A DNA stretch of 64,000 nucleotides from Diphasiastrum complanatum (taxonomy: Eukaryota; Streptophyta; Lycopodiopsida; Lycopodiales; Lycopodiaceae). Where the stretch lies: positions 77,602,201 through 77,666,200 of the forward strand of contig CM055092.1 of assembly GCA_029204225.1 (NCBI GenBank). The letters are read 5' to 3'. The notes under the pieces were generated by a model. It did no database searches. It had not been told where the DNA came from and was given only the letters and a program-made list of their open reading frames with translations. Shown one piece after another: positions 42,879 to 54,136 of this stretch. A program made the translations under genes and the position numbers. How positions within the stretch are numbered: the stretch's first letter is position 1; every line of letters begins with the position of its first letter.

Positions 42879-43463
42879 ATGACAAGAAACCCTGAAGTTG
42901 TGGATGACTGGCTCATAAAATACAATAACTATCTTTATCTCAATAACATTTTTGAAGAGAATAAGGCTGAAAATGTGATTCTATTTCTCCATGGCAAGGC
43001 ATTTTACACATTTTTACTCTCTCATAATTTTGTTACGAGTGAGTATGATCATTTACTTTATTATAGGTTTGCTGGAAATGATGTTACTATATTGCTAATC
43101 GATGTGGATGATATCATATGTAACAACCAAGATGTTGATGATATCAAGAGTGCTCTCAAGAAGGAGTTTGAGGTGCATGATGTTGGTCATTTGCATTACA
43201 TCTTAGGAATAGAAGTGATTAGTACTTCTCAATTTACTTTCATTTGTCAAGATAAGTGTGCTGATTCTATTCTAAGTAGATTTCATATGGTAGATGCAAA
43301 ATCTTGTGATACACCTATGGAGTCAAATGTAAAGCTAACTGTAAGAGGTAATGAAAGATCCTTCGAGGACATTACTCTCTATAGAAGGCTAGTTCGTTCA
43401 CTCATGTATCTAACCATCCCAAGACCAAATCTAAGCTATTGTGTTTATGTAAGTGAGTTATAA
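42879..43463 (+). pseudogene. copia RT fragment with gag-like N-terminus
   Basis: A 194-codon open frame. The first 45 residues (VDDWLIKYNNYLYLNNIF, VILFLHGKA) resemble a capsid-type gag segment. At about residue 50 it becomes copia RT: LLSHNFVTSEYDHLLYYRFA, palm LLIDVDDIIC (normally L-I-Y-V-D-D; the Tyr is Asp), HDVGHLHYILGIEVIS, SCDTPMESNVKL and RSLMYLTIPRPNLSYCVYVS. No LTR was found nearby. The gag-like reading is tentative. Confidence 0.7.
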
Positions 43464-43691
43464 AACTCCACAAAAAACCAAAAAACCATGAAGATAATCT
43501 CAATCCTATTTTATTCTCAAGATAATGAATGTGTGGTGTACAAGTTGTTGGCCTAAGGAGATCCCACAGAAAGAGTGCCTATAATTGATTAAGAAATGGT
43601 GTGGACGCCTAATACATAGGCCCGTCAATTATGTGTTTGGCGATGAAGTACATTCACAAGAGCATTAGTATGAACAATATGTTATGTAGGT

Positions 43692-43873
<182 letters not shown>

Positions 43874-44348
43874 CATAGTCCCTCTAGTCAAGATCGTACT
43901 TTTTTGCTCTTCATACTTAAAATCATAATAATAAATAAACTTTATTCCAAAAGTTTCTAGCTAATATCGTCACCATCCCACCACAAAAGACCACAAAAGT
44001 TAGTGAAATGAAGTAGACATGTGTCATTGTCATCTACTAGTTTTTATGTATGTCCAAAGTACAAATTGTCACTCAAGGCATTGTTGTATCTACATATTTT
44101 TTAAAAACCTTATCTTTGATAGAATTCATCATACAATATCATTCATTGTTGGGGCATCCACCATACTAACTCATTAATATTATACAAATGTAATACATAC
44201 AAATTTCAAAACTATCCATTTATATGAATGTGTTAACAATCAACAAGTACATGTTCTAGTTTCAGTTTGTTTATGAAATATCCAAAAAATAAAGTGTGTC
44301 ATAATGACAACATAGCAATCAAATGAAAGAGAGACATATATCGATATG

Positions 44349-44364
44349 TCTCTCTCTCTCTCTC

Positions 44365-44458
<94 letters not shown>
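44349..44458 (+). repeat. (TC)n then (AT)n microsatellite
   Basis: A short TC run, then about 45 AT units (44368-44458). The AT tract is fully self-complementary and could extrude as a cruciform. Confidence 0.98.
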
Positions 44459-44460
<2 letters not shown>

Positions 44461-44885
44461 CACATGATACCTAACTTGATTTATGGTCATTTGCCTATTG
44501 CCATTGGCTGCCAAAACATATGGCGACTATTTCCAATACTAGTTGCATTTATGATTGACTTTGTGCATTGTGTAGTGACTATGCGAGTATCCCTATTCCA
44601 TTATCTCATCAATGTGCAAAATTAGAGTGTTGGATAGCTTTCTAAATTTGCAATTATCCCGCATATGAGCTTGAATTATGAGAATCCATTTTCATGAGTG
44701 AATATGATGCTAATATGTTTAAGTATCAACCCATGTTTTTCAAAAGTCGTAGCCACAACCTATTGCTATCTATATTGCAGTAGGGAAGACCTAGCAAGTC
44801 TAGGAGCCAAGCTACACAATAGTGTGAATAACATCAAAAGGTAAGTTAAACAAGGTATACCATGGGATTGTTTCCAAATTGCAGT

Positions 44886-46054
44886 AGGGCAACGGACTTC
44901 CGATTGATCTCCAGCAAAGGGTAACCAATCCCATCATAATTTCAAGTTCAGATATTAAGTTTAATAACTTGAAGTCATTGAAGACTTGGCCATTTTCAAG
45001 GACTTCCACAAAACTTGCATTTGGAACAAGTCTGCAGATTTACGTTACTTTTTGAACGGTTTGCAGAAACACTAAGTGTCACACTTCGCATTTTTCGTAC
45101 TTTCCAGAAGGTCCTCTATTTTTAAGGGTTAAACTGTTAAAGACACTAAGGGCAGCTTAAACTTGTTTTAAGAGCACCTTCGGTTCTTTTGCTTTCTCCA
45201 AAAAGTGCGAAAAAGTCGAACTATTTAAGACACCTTTGCCAACTTTCTAAGGGCACCTTAAACCTTGTTTAAAGGCACCTTCGGCTTTTTCGCAAAAACC
45301 CGAAAGGAGAGAAAACGCCGAAGGTTGTTTGTTTTGAACGAGCAATGTTCCTAGCCACTTCCCGAAATTTGCGAAGTGAGAAAAAACCACTTCACGTAAA
45401 ATGCGAAGTGAGAGATTTTGCGATGTACAATGTAATTAATACACGGATGAAATCTATAAATAGATCATCCAAGCACAGATTATTGGTTGCTTCGTCCATA
45501 AGATGTATTATTTGAGCCTCCTAGTTACGCCGTCAATTTTTGGTTGTAATTGCTATTTGTATTGTGCTTCAGTGTAATATAGCAGCAACATGCTTTTCTA
45601 TATGTGTATAACGTAGATGAATGCTTGTTGTGATTGAATGCACTTTATCGCTGTTTGATCGCGCTTGTTTACTCACTCTGATTAGAACATGGACGTCTAC
45701 GACTCCTCAGTTTCTGATCAGACGATGGCTATCTTTGACGCCTGAGGGACTCGCGATATCATACTGCTATTGCTATTTATTTCAGAACTATACTTCTCAT
45801 TGAATCCATTTTTCAGTATTTCCACACACACCATCTCTAATCTCTTCAGTGGACTGTACTCTTGTTTTTGAGAGTATGAATTAATTTTTAAGATCCTATT
45901 GGGCAATTAGTGCACTTAAAGCTGTGATTATATTCAGCATAAACTTTCTATTAGATTGTTTTTGCATCTAGCAGCTGATTGTAACGGGAGAACTGTTTCG
46001 CAATATTCATGCTCTCTTCTCCGTTTGCGTTCTTCTATCTTCCTTGCCCCAACA
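44886..46054 (+). repeat. 5'-truncated solo LTR of the A/B family
   Basis: Homologous to element B LTR from about 16180 to its end (GATCTCCAGCAAAGGGTAAC ... CTTGCCCCAACA). The first 190 bp of the LTR are absent. TATA box TATAAATA at 45455-45462. No internal element sequence follows. U3 has the same CACCTTCGG / GCGAAGTGAG motif cluster, with its own deletions. Confidence 0.9.
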
Positions 46055-46780
46055 CAAAGCCCCAAAAGGCTAAGAGTCATGTTTGTTTAAGCATCAATGC
46101 AAGCTACAAGCCTCATGATAGCCTATAACAAACATTTAGGTGTCAATGTAGGCCAATGAACATCTTTACCACGTTTAGGTTTTCCAAATAGCAAGGGCAG
46201 AAGCCCTTCTTACAAGGTATAGCCCTTAAATCATGGCTAGAACATTGTGGCTTGTAGAGCTTAAACTTAAACTCGTGGCTAAAACAAGATCTTATGTATG
46301 TGCTTGTAGGGTTAGCCTTGAATTTTGGCTTAACCAAATCATAGAGCTGGCAGAAGGGCCCCACAACCTTTATGCTTAGCCCATTGGTTTTTGGACTTGG
46401 ATACAAGATGCCTTGAGCTTTTTTGGCACGGTCCATTTATTTTTTAATCTAAAACAATTTTTATTATATGGTCAAGGCCATACAAGCGAAATTCGAGGCC
46501 TTTTTCAAGAAAACTTGCCCATGGGCCATAAGTCAAAATTTCTCAAAGCTTTTGGAACAAAAACCCAATGATCAATTTTCTATGTATTTATAGTCTCTTC
46601 AATGCTACAAGGACTCCCTGTGATAGATTGTGCTCGAGTCTTTTCAAAAGTGTGCTTTTCTAGTTTCCTCGTGGTCCCAACATTACAAAACTCGTAAATG
46701 TCATTGTTGAGATGTTATTTCAATTTTTCTTTGTAACCAATCTGTACAAAGTCACAATCATTATTGCCACAAGAATTGAC

Positions 46781-46849
<69 letters not shown>

Positions 46850-47639
46850 ACTTTGGTTGTATATTAACGCGCGTAACTGTCCTCACATATAGGCCCATCA
46901 AGTTTACTTTCTGGTGCTTTGGACTATATGTCTATATACAAGAAGAGACAACGACATGGAAGTAACCAATGGGATCTGAAGATGAGAGCATGGATGTTCC
47001 TACCACAAAAGCCATCCACGGTAGGCCAACCAAAATTTAGTCAACCATAAATAAATTTCCTTATTCCTTTGCATTCTAAATCAAACTCTCAGCCCTTTGT
47101 AGAGGTAATAAAGTCTTAGCAACTTGCCACTTATCGAAGGACTCTGTGCAATTAATTGACGCTACTAGATATCACTCAATGTTGAGCAAGTGCCAACTCA
47201 ATCAAAATGGACCAATCGTATCGCAGGGATTCGAACGAGCCAATCACGTTATGCATCATCCAACTTCCAAGTGAAAAGGGATGGTATATTGCTCCGTCAA
47301 CTTAATTGCCAAAGTATAAAGAATAGGATGCAAGTGAAAGGACAAGCGGAGACACTTGGCCCTAGTGTGAAATGGCACTCAAGCGGTGGAACTAGTCAAG
47401 GAAACCGATCAATTATCAATCACCAAGGGGCAACAAAATTCTGGCTGGGTTCTCTCTCTCTCTTTCTTTTCGAAATGGGCTCGAAGTTCGAAGTCTTGTT
47501 TTTTAAGGGCAGGGTCATGAACCCTACCTTATACTATGCAGTCAGCTTTCCAACTTGAAGGGTGACTTCGTGATGGCCTTCAGGTGACATTTAGTAGATA
47601 CTTTTATGTTTGTTTGAAAGGGCAAAGGCTGTTGAAGGG
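46055..47639. other. Non-coding; GA microsatellite at 46785-46847
   Basis: No supported gene. The only clear feature is an uninterrupted run of about 31 GA units. Short open frames here have no recognisable motif. Confidence 0.5.
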
Positions 47640-49589
47640 CATTGGGGTTTGCAAACTGCAGGGCGGGCGAGGGGAAGACCTTGAGGGTCGGTCCTGGTAC
47701 TATGTAGTATGGAGGGGGAGGCAGGACGTGGAAGCGCTTCCGAGGAAAGGAAGCGCGTTTGGAAGCGCTTGCGTGGAGATGGTTGAATGTTTCTCTGCGT
47801 CATCGTCGATCGATGAAAGATGCATCAGAATCAAGGTGATGATATGATGATCCAGATTCCATCGTCTTCTCCATCACGCATGGATGAGCAGATTTTTGCT
47901 GCAAACGTGTTTTCAGATGCTATTTGCAACTAAAAACAACAACAGGCAAGGGATTTTTTCAATATACTCATGTTTTTGTCTAATTATCACTTTATGCTTT
48001 CCCATAAACTAAGTGATTGTGTAATGTATGTCAACAATGTCAACATATCGTGTGTGAATCAGGCTTGTCGCTTTCGCCATAGCCATCTTTCTTGATTGTT
48101 GTATCTCTAGCAAGGATTTTTGGTCAAATGCCAAAGTTTTCTTTGGAAGCGGTCAATCTGCCCTTTTTTAATAGTGTTATTATCTACGGATCTTGAATAA
48201 TACTTGTCCATTGGTGCCTTACAAGTTACCAGGCAGTGAACACTGAAATGTAACATGTTCATAGTTCCATTGTTAAAAGAATTTCACTGTTGATGTATTT
48301 TAGAAAATGAACTTTGAAGCATCTCTTCTTTTTTCTTTTGTACGCTTTGTTGCTCAAAAGTCAAATATCCATTAAATGATGCTTTCATGATCAATCTTAA
48401 TCGAACTTACACATGCTTGCCATCATAACTCTGGCATGTGCTGGAGTTAAGTCAATGACGTATTACTGTTTGTATCTGATCTACTATAACTCCATGAGCT
48501 GTAAATTTTAGTAAGGCTGCAGGGCCCAGGCAGGCATAACTTATAAGCAGCGATTTGTTTCAGGGCCTAATTCAACAACCTTTCACAGATCTCTAGAGTC
48601 TAGACTCCCTTTCCGTCTTTCGTTTCGTTTGTTACATAGAGCTTAGGCCCTACAGGACTAGCTTGTTGTGCTAGCACTGCAGTACTGCAGCAGTGCAGCA
48701 GTGCAGGGTACTCTTGACTCTCGGATCGAAGCTGATATTATGATTCATGAATCAGCCAGCGGCAAGGGCAAGCGCTCTTAATCCATCCCGCGTCCTTTTT
48801 GCAGAAGTGAAGTAACCCTTGGTCTGACATATTTTTTCCCTTATGGCACTTGTTCGTTTCAAAGATGTGACTCGCTTCGTTGCTCCCGAGGTTCGACCAG
48901 GACTCCACGAGGCTCGAGCCACTGCTCGCTTTTAAGCCTTAGGGTAGAGTTTCCACTTTCTTCTTCTTTACAACTTACAAGCTTCTGGAATCTGATCAGC
49001 GTAAAAAAATTTCTTGTAAGTTGTAGCTCATAAGCTCATTAAGTTGTTTTTGTTTGAACTTTGATGGATGCTTTGAGTCTTTGAGTCTTTGAGTCATGAT
49101 AGATAAATGACTTGAATCTCTTTCAACACGCTTTACATGTCCGTAAAGTGTCGACGTACTTGGTACAATCTGTTTGGCATTCATCACGCACTAGATTTAT
49201 TACTATAATAGTGTATATGGTGTATACGTTTGTTTTCGATTAAGAAAGGGAAAATGAGCGGTTGATAGTAACGCAGAAAGTAGCTGACGATATTAAAAGC
49301 AAGACAGACACAACAGCCTGGAATCTGGGAAACTTGGTGTTGCGTGATGACTGATGACTCTATTGTAGTCCAGGCTCCAGCGTGCCTGCGGACAGTAGTG
49401 CATCGCCATCTATCATGAACGATTCATGAATCCTATCGTGTTTCATGACCAATGGAGGAGGGAGCTGGTCCTGTTGAGCAAATATTTTTAAGATCTAGGA
49501 TCGCAGTTGCGGTGCAACATTAGGTCACTCCGGAGCGGAGGCGCACATATTCAGTTTTCCAATGTCTGATATTTGTCAGATTTGCAGCT
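47640..49589 (+). promoter_or_regulatory. Upstream region of the PLP-family gene; possible leader exon and intron
   Basis: Sequence at about 47640-47840 is distinctly more GC-rich than its surroundings and ends AATCAAG|GTGATGATATG, a donor-like site. A pyrimidine/CAG context (ATTTGCAG) lies 2 bp before the ATG at 49590. This would fit a 5'-UTR exon with a leader intron of about 1.75 kb. No clear TATA box was found. At 48673-48706 there is a short GCAGCAGTGCAG-type repeat. All inferred from signals only. Confidence 0.3.
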
Positions 49590-52442
49590 ATGAAATTCTA
49601 TGAGATTGCACCCTCATTCAAGCGTCTAAAAAATTTGAAGGAATCTGCGAGATCCAGATCACCTGCTGGTAGTTCTAAACACAAGAAGGCGTCGCCTGAT
49701 GAAGCCACCACTTCTCGTCATTATGTACACGATGATGACTTCTCAAATGAAGCCGTGCTGGAGGCCGAGGAGCTTTACACCTCCATTCGTGATCTGCCGT
49801 CATTCCGAGCTGCTTACGCAAATTTCAAGCAGCGATACCCTAAGTTTAGTGAGACGCTATACGCAGATGACTTAAGAGAAGAAGAATACAGTCATCTCCA
49901 AGAAAATGGTACTATCTGCATGGACTTCCATGGGTTGGGGCTCTTTTCTTTTGTGCAGCGTTGGCTGGATGGGCGTTCATGCTCTTTTCGGCTCTCATTT
50001 ATTTCAGCTAATCTCCACGATCATGCCTTGTATGGAACAGCAGCAGAAGGAACAGTTGAGTATGATCTTCGCAAACGAATCTTGGAGTATTTGAATGTGA
50101 GAGAGGACGAGTATAGCATGGTTTTCACGGCTAGCCATGCTTCGGCGTTCAAGCTTCTCGGAGAAGCCTTCGCCTTCACATCATGCCCTCGGCTTCTAAG
50201 TGTCTATGATCATGAAAATGAATCATTGAACAGATTGATTCACGGTGCCAAGATTAAGGGGGCAAAGATCATGAGTGCTTCCTTTAGATGGCCATCGATG
50301 CGGATTTGCTCCACAAATCTGAAAAAACTATTGCAAGATAAGAAAAAGAAAAGAGAGAAAGCAAGAGGTATGTTTGTGTTTCCGACTCAGAGCGAGGTAA
50401 CTGGTACTAAATATTCTTATCAATGGATGACGCTTGCGGAGAAGTATAAGTGGAAAGTTGTGCTGGACGCTTCAGCTCTAGGACCAAAAGATCTGGATTC
50501 TTTGGGGCTTTCTCTATATCGTCCCGATTTCATGGTTTTCCCTTTCTACAAAATCTTCGGATCTGATCAGACAGGGTTTGCTTGTCTCTTTATCAAAAAG
50601 TCTTCACTTCAGTGTCTTGAAAAATCTTCTTCAGGCAGAAATTTAGGAATGGTTCGCATTGTGCCACTGCCTGTAGAAGATTTTACAGACCAGGAGGATG
50701 AGTCGGAGAGGGGTAAAGCTGAAAGCCCATTTCAATGCAGTGTGGATAGTCGATCAGAGAGCAACGGCTATTCACCAGTAGCGGGAAATTACAGTGTGGA
50801 AGACAGACGGGTAGAGATCGGTGGAAAGGAGGGGCGGCAGACGCCTCCCTTTACTAAGCCCCATGGATCAAGCTCAGGACTGATGAGAACAAATATGCAG
50901 GGCTTACCACTAGACGGTTCAACGAAAAACTTCATGACAAAAAATTCTCCTCAGGCTGGAGCCGAAGGCATTATTGTCAGCGAGCAAGTCTATACCGAGG
51001 AGAAAGGCGAATTCAGTGAAGATGCCAACTTCAATCTTGACTATAAGAATTCCACAGATTTTCCACCGGAAAACACCAGGATCGGTGCCATTTCTGTGAA
51101 CTCGCAAGAGGAAAATCAAGGAGCCGGGCCTAAAACCGAGGTTTGGGGGAGGCAAACGGAGTCCATGTCATGCACTATGCAGGTGCAATCAGCTTCTTCG
51201 GCGGAAAATAGTTCAAATCAATCGATGTTAAATATGTGTCATAACAGCAGTCCTCACAGCCAATCTCATTTTGATCAAGATTTGCGTCATGGAGAGGATA
51301 AAATGAAAGGTGGTTATTGGGATCCATCCACATTAGCAGCATGGAAAAGAAATTCAGAGGCGAGTCATTCAGGCATTGGATTCGAATCTATGCAAACTCA
51401 TAGCATACCATTTTATCAGCAGGAAGCATTTTCTTTTAGGCATGAAGGATGTGTTGTGAAATCTGCTCAGCAAATATCTCCAAAGGTTTCTGAGACTAGT
51501 GTCAGCAATTTGGCATATGAATCAGAACCTGAGACAAGAAGCTCTGGGGAGTCTGTTGACGATACTGAGTTGCAGGAAAATTCTCATTTTCATTCCGTTT
51601 CTCATCATACAAGAAGCCCTCAAAAACTGGAGGAGGAAATTCAGCAGGAACAAATCGATCAAGTCGAAGACTCTTACCACAAACGCTTGGGAAGGGATAA
51701 TGGGCTTATTGATAGTCGAAAAGTCGATTATTTTCCGTCGCCTTTTACAGAAGAAGGTGAAGATGATCTTACTTCGAACATCAGCTCTGGGCTTTTTGTC
51801 TACCGTAAGAAGGGTACTGCAGGTTACTTAGAACCTCTTCCAGATGATATTTATGGCAGGGATAGTTCAGGCATTGAAGAGTCAGAAGAAGAAGAACACG
51901 ATGCTGGTGGAGGACCTCCTCAGGTTGTGTGCAGAGGTCTTGATCATGCTGATTCTCTTGGCCTTACGAAAGTTAACATTAGACTCAGGAGCCTGATTGA
52001 TTGGCTTGTTGAGTCTTTTGCAAAGCTCCACCATGCACGGCACGAAAGCCCTCATCCTCTTGTTGAGATAGTTGGCCCGAAGGTAAAATATGACAGAGGA
52101 GCATTTGTAGCTTTCAATCTGGTCGACTCCACAGGTAAGCTGTTGCATCCACGTTTCATTCAGAATATTGCTGAGAAAAGCAACATCTTTCTGCAGCTGG
52201 GTTTTGTCTCGAACTTTTATAATGAGAGGAGAACGCAAGGTGTTCCTAATCCATTTGTAGCCAAAACTGTCGCTACACATCAGCCCTCAAAACTTCCTGT
52301 TTTGACTGCAGCCCTTGGCTTTTTATCAAATTTTGAGGACGTTTACAGATTATGGATGTTTGTGTCTAAATTTCTTGATCCTCAGTTTGTAACACAAGAA
52401 AAATCTAAGTATATTGTGTCAAATCAAGAGGCAACATCGTAA
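49590..52442 (+). CDS. PLP-dependent transferase, molybdenum cofactor sulfurase-like (plant family)
   Basis: A 950-residue protein in one uninterrupted exon. It belongs to the plant proteins annotated as PLP-dependent transferase superfamily / Moco sulfurase-like, such as Arabidopsis At2g23520 and At4g37100. Residues about 108-340 form the class V aminotransferase (NifS-like) large domain: CMDFHGLGLFSFVQRW, VFTASHASAFKLLGEAF, VVLDASALGPKDLDSLGL (Asp293 at the cofactor-ring position) and FPFYKIFGSDQTGFACLFI, with Lys321 where PLP attaches. A long Ser/Glu-rich low-complexity segment (about 365-790) follows. Residues about 800-950 match the conserved small domain: HADSLGLTKVNIRLRSLIDW, VEIVGPKVKYDRGAFVAFNL. 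The MOSC domain of true Moco sulfurases is absent. The N-terminal KRLKNLKESARSRS may be basic targeting sequence. Biochemical role in plants is unsettled. The start is the first ATG, after a splice-like CAG. This is the only clear host gene here. Confidence 0.93.
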   Translation: MKFYEIAPSFKRLKNLKESARSRSPAGSSKHKKASPDEATTSRHYVHDDDFSNEAVLEAEELYTSIRDLPSFRAAYANFKQRYPKFSETLYADDLREEEYSHLQENGTICMDFHGLGLFSFVQRWLDGRSCSFRLSFISANLHDHALYGTAAEGTVEYDLRKRILEYLNVREDEYSMVFTASHASAFKLLGEAFAFTSCPRLLSVYDHENESLNRLIHGAKIKGAKIMSASFRWPSMRICSTNLKKLLQDKKKKREKARGMFVFPTQSEVTGTKYSYQWMTLAEKYKWKVVLDASALGPKDLDSLGLSLYRPDFMVFPFYKIFGSDQTGFACLFIKKSSLQCLEKSSSGRNLGMVRIVPLPVEDFTDQEDESERGKAESPFQCSVDSRSESNGYSPVAGNYSVEDRRVEIGGKEGRQTPPFTKPHGSSSGLMRTNMQGLPLDGSTKNFMTKNSPQAGAEGIIVSEQVYTEEKGEFSEDANFNLDYKNSTDFPPENTRIGAISVNSQEENQGAGPKTEVWGRQTESMSCTMQVQSASSAENSSNQSMLNMCHNSSPHSQSHFDQDLRHGEDKMKGGYWDPSTLAAWKRNSEASHSGIGFESMQTHSIPFYQQEAFSFRHEGCVVKSAQQISPKVSETSVSNLAYESEPETRSSGESVDDTELQENSHFHSVSHHTRSPQKLEEEIQQEQIDQVEDSYHKRLGRDNGLIDSRKVDYFPSPFTEEGEDDLTSNISSGLFVYRKKGTAGYLEPLPDDIYGRDSSGIEESEEEEHDAGGGPPQVVCRGLDHADSLGLTKVNIRLRSLIDWLVESFAKLHHARHESPHPLVEIVGPKVKYDRGAFVAFNLVDSTGKLLHPRFIQNIAEKSNIFLQLGFVSNFYNERRTQGVPNPFVAKTVATHQPSKLPVLTAALGFLSNFEDVYRLWMFVSKFLDPQFVTQEKSKYIVSNQEATS

Positions 52443-53694
52443 TTTCAACAATTGAAGTCAATTGTTTGGATCTTCCAGCTTTGTAATGCAATGTATATGT
52501 TAAGCATGAAAAGGCACGTATCTTTGTGTGCTACCATGTGGGAATCTTTGAGACAATGAAGCAAGCCTTGGGCATAGTCAGTTGTGGTTTACTCTATTTC
52601 TCTGGCTGGTTGAAATAAGTACTTTAACTGGCTCATGACAAGCGAAGCCACCAAACTGGCTGATTGTTTTCTTTTGTAAGTAAAGAGGAAGAATGAAAGT
52701 ATCGCAAAGTGGGTCCATTTTTTGAGATAACTATGTCTTTCTATGATTGAAGGAAAAAGTGCTGAAGCGTATCAAAGAGCAGGCTATTGTAGTTGTAGTG
52801 GCAAATATAATGATAAGGTGTAGTCATACGAATCAACTTGTAGAGTTCCACATCCAAATGTGAATGCTCAGTCAATGTCACCATTCATCTTGATTGATTC
52901 GATTTATGAATGTTTAGCAGGTTTTATTGAAGGCAAGCCTTATGCACAAAACTTTGATCAAAGAAGAGATCAGTACATCTGATAAGGTTGCCTTCTACAA
53001 TTGATATATGACATGAAGATAACCTGAACGAAACTTTTTGGTTCTGCTAGTGAGTTAAAAACAGGATCTTGTTGAAGGAATGGAAAAAGGGAAACCTTTA
53101 TGTACTTTATTTTGCAGGAAAAATATACATACTGTACAGACAATTTTTTGAATCTTCAGGGTCCAGGATCAATTTCTAACTGAGACGTAGCAGCTCTCAA
53201 TGTAAGAAGCAATTGCCAGGTACCCCTGGGGTTGATTGTGAATTCTCATTGTGGTCAAATGTCGACAATTTTCAGATGCTTTGCAGAGGTCTGAAATTTC
53301 TCTTTATGTTAAAAGAACATAGAAACCATAAGAAAAGTGATGTCCTAATACTTACATTTATTCTGAAGTTTATCTTGAAGTAATGCTAACTAGATTCAGT
53401 TGTCTATTTTTTGACGTTCACAGAAATGTAATTCTTAGAGAGAGTAATGTGGAGAGTGATTGATGATATCACCATAAACCCAATGCCAAAATCTGCACAA
53501 AACTTGCCATGCAGTTCTTTTCATCAACGCTTTCATTGGGTTATCTTTAGCCATACCAATGGGCTTAACCCCTGTCTTGTCAGCTAGTCTTGTGACAAAA
53601 GATATGGGGTCTAATGTGGTAAACCCTAGTACTTGTAAATTTGGTTGATATGAAATTGGTACCAAACTCCAATCTATTATAGTAAGAGGGCTTA
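52443..53694. other. 3' flank of the PLP-family gene, non-coding
   Basis: The 3' UTR presumably begins here; polyadenylation-like AATGCAATG and TTGTAATG words occur at about 52480. No further gene recognised up to the MITE. Confidence 0.45.
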
Positions 53695-54136
53695 CCTGCG
53701 CCCCACCTACAGTTCTCTCAGTTAGAGATAACTTCTGTAGGTGCTGCTCCACCTACAGTTTCGTAACTGGTTCAGTTAGGAACTTCAGTAAGCGCTAGCT
53801 GAACGAGTGTATTTTCCAGCCTTAACCCACGTCAAAGGGGATGGTCAACTAACTGAAAGCCTGATGGAACAACAGTGTGGGCAACATTTCATCCAAAAAG
53901 ATGAATGTTCAGTCAGGTGCCAGCCTTCACCATGCATCCTTCGGTACTCTATTAGCCAGTTGCACACCTTCAGCGACCTCCTTCAGCATTGGCAACTGAC
54001 TGCTAGCACTTTTTGGTTAGGTGAGAACTAACTGCTAGCACTAACTGTAGGTGGGGCATCAATACATCAGTCAGTGCTAACAGATTCGGTTAACTAAACA
54101 CCAACTCAATTGTGATAACTGTAGTTGGGGTGCAGG
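53695..54136. mobile_element. Foldback-type MITE (442 bp)
   Basis: Terminal inverted repeats of 20 bp: CCTGCGCCCCACCTACAGTT (53695-53714) and AACTGTAGTTGGGGTGCAGG (54117-54136), 18 of 20 paired. The flanks GCTTA and CCTTA match at 4 of 5, fitting a 5-bp target duplication. A second inner copy of the motif exists on each side (CTCCACCTACAGTT near 53748; AACTGTAGGTGGGG near 54043), and CACCTACAG...CTGTAGGTG forms a hairpin near the left end. There is no coding capacity, so it is non-autonomous. The superfamily is not assigned. Confidence 0.75.

Noticed and set aside
44299-44625. Poly Tyr-Ile frames over the AT tract
   Set aside because: Same artefact of simple sequence.
46143-46436. 97-codon minus-strand ORF
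   Set aside because: No recognisable domain, no neighbouring gene signals, ordinary length for chance.
51882-52280. Minus-strand frame of 132 codons inside the PLP-family gene
   Set aside because: Shadow of the conserved C-terminal domain, which is clearly coded on the plus strand.
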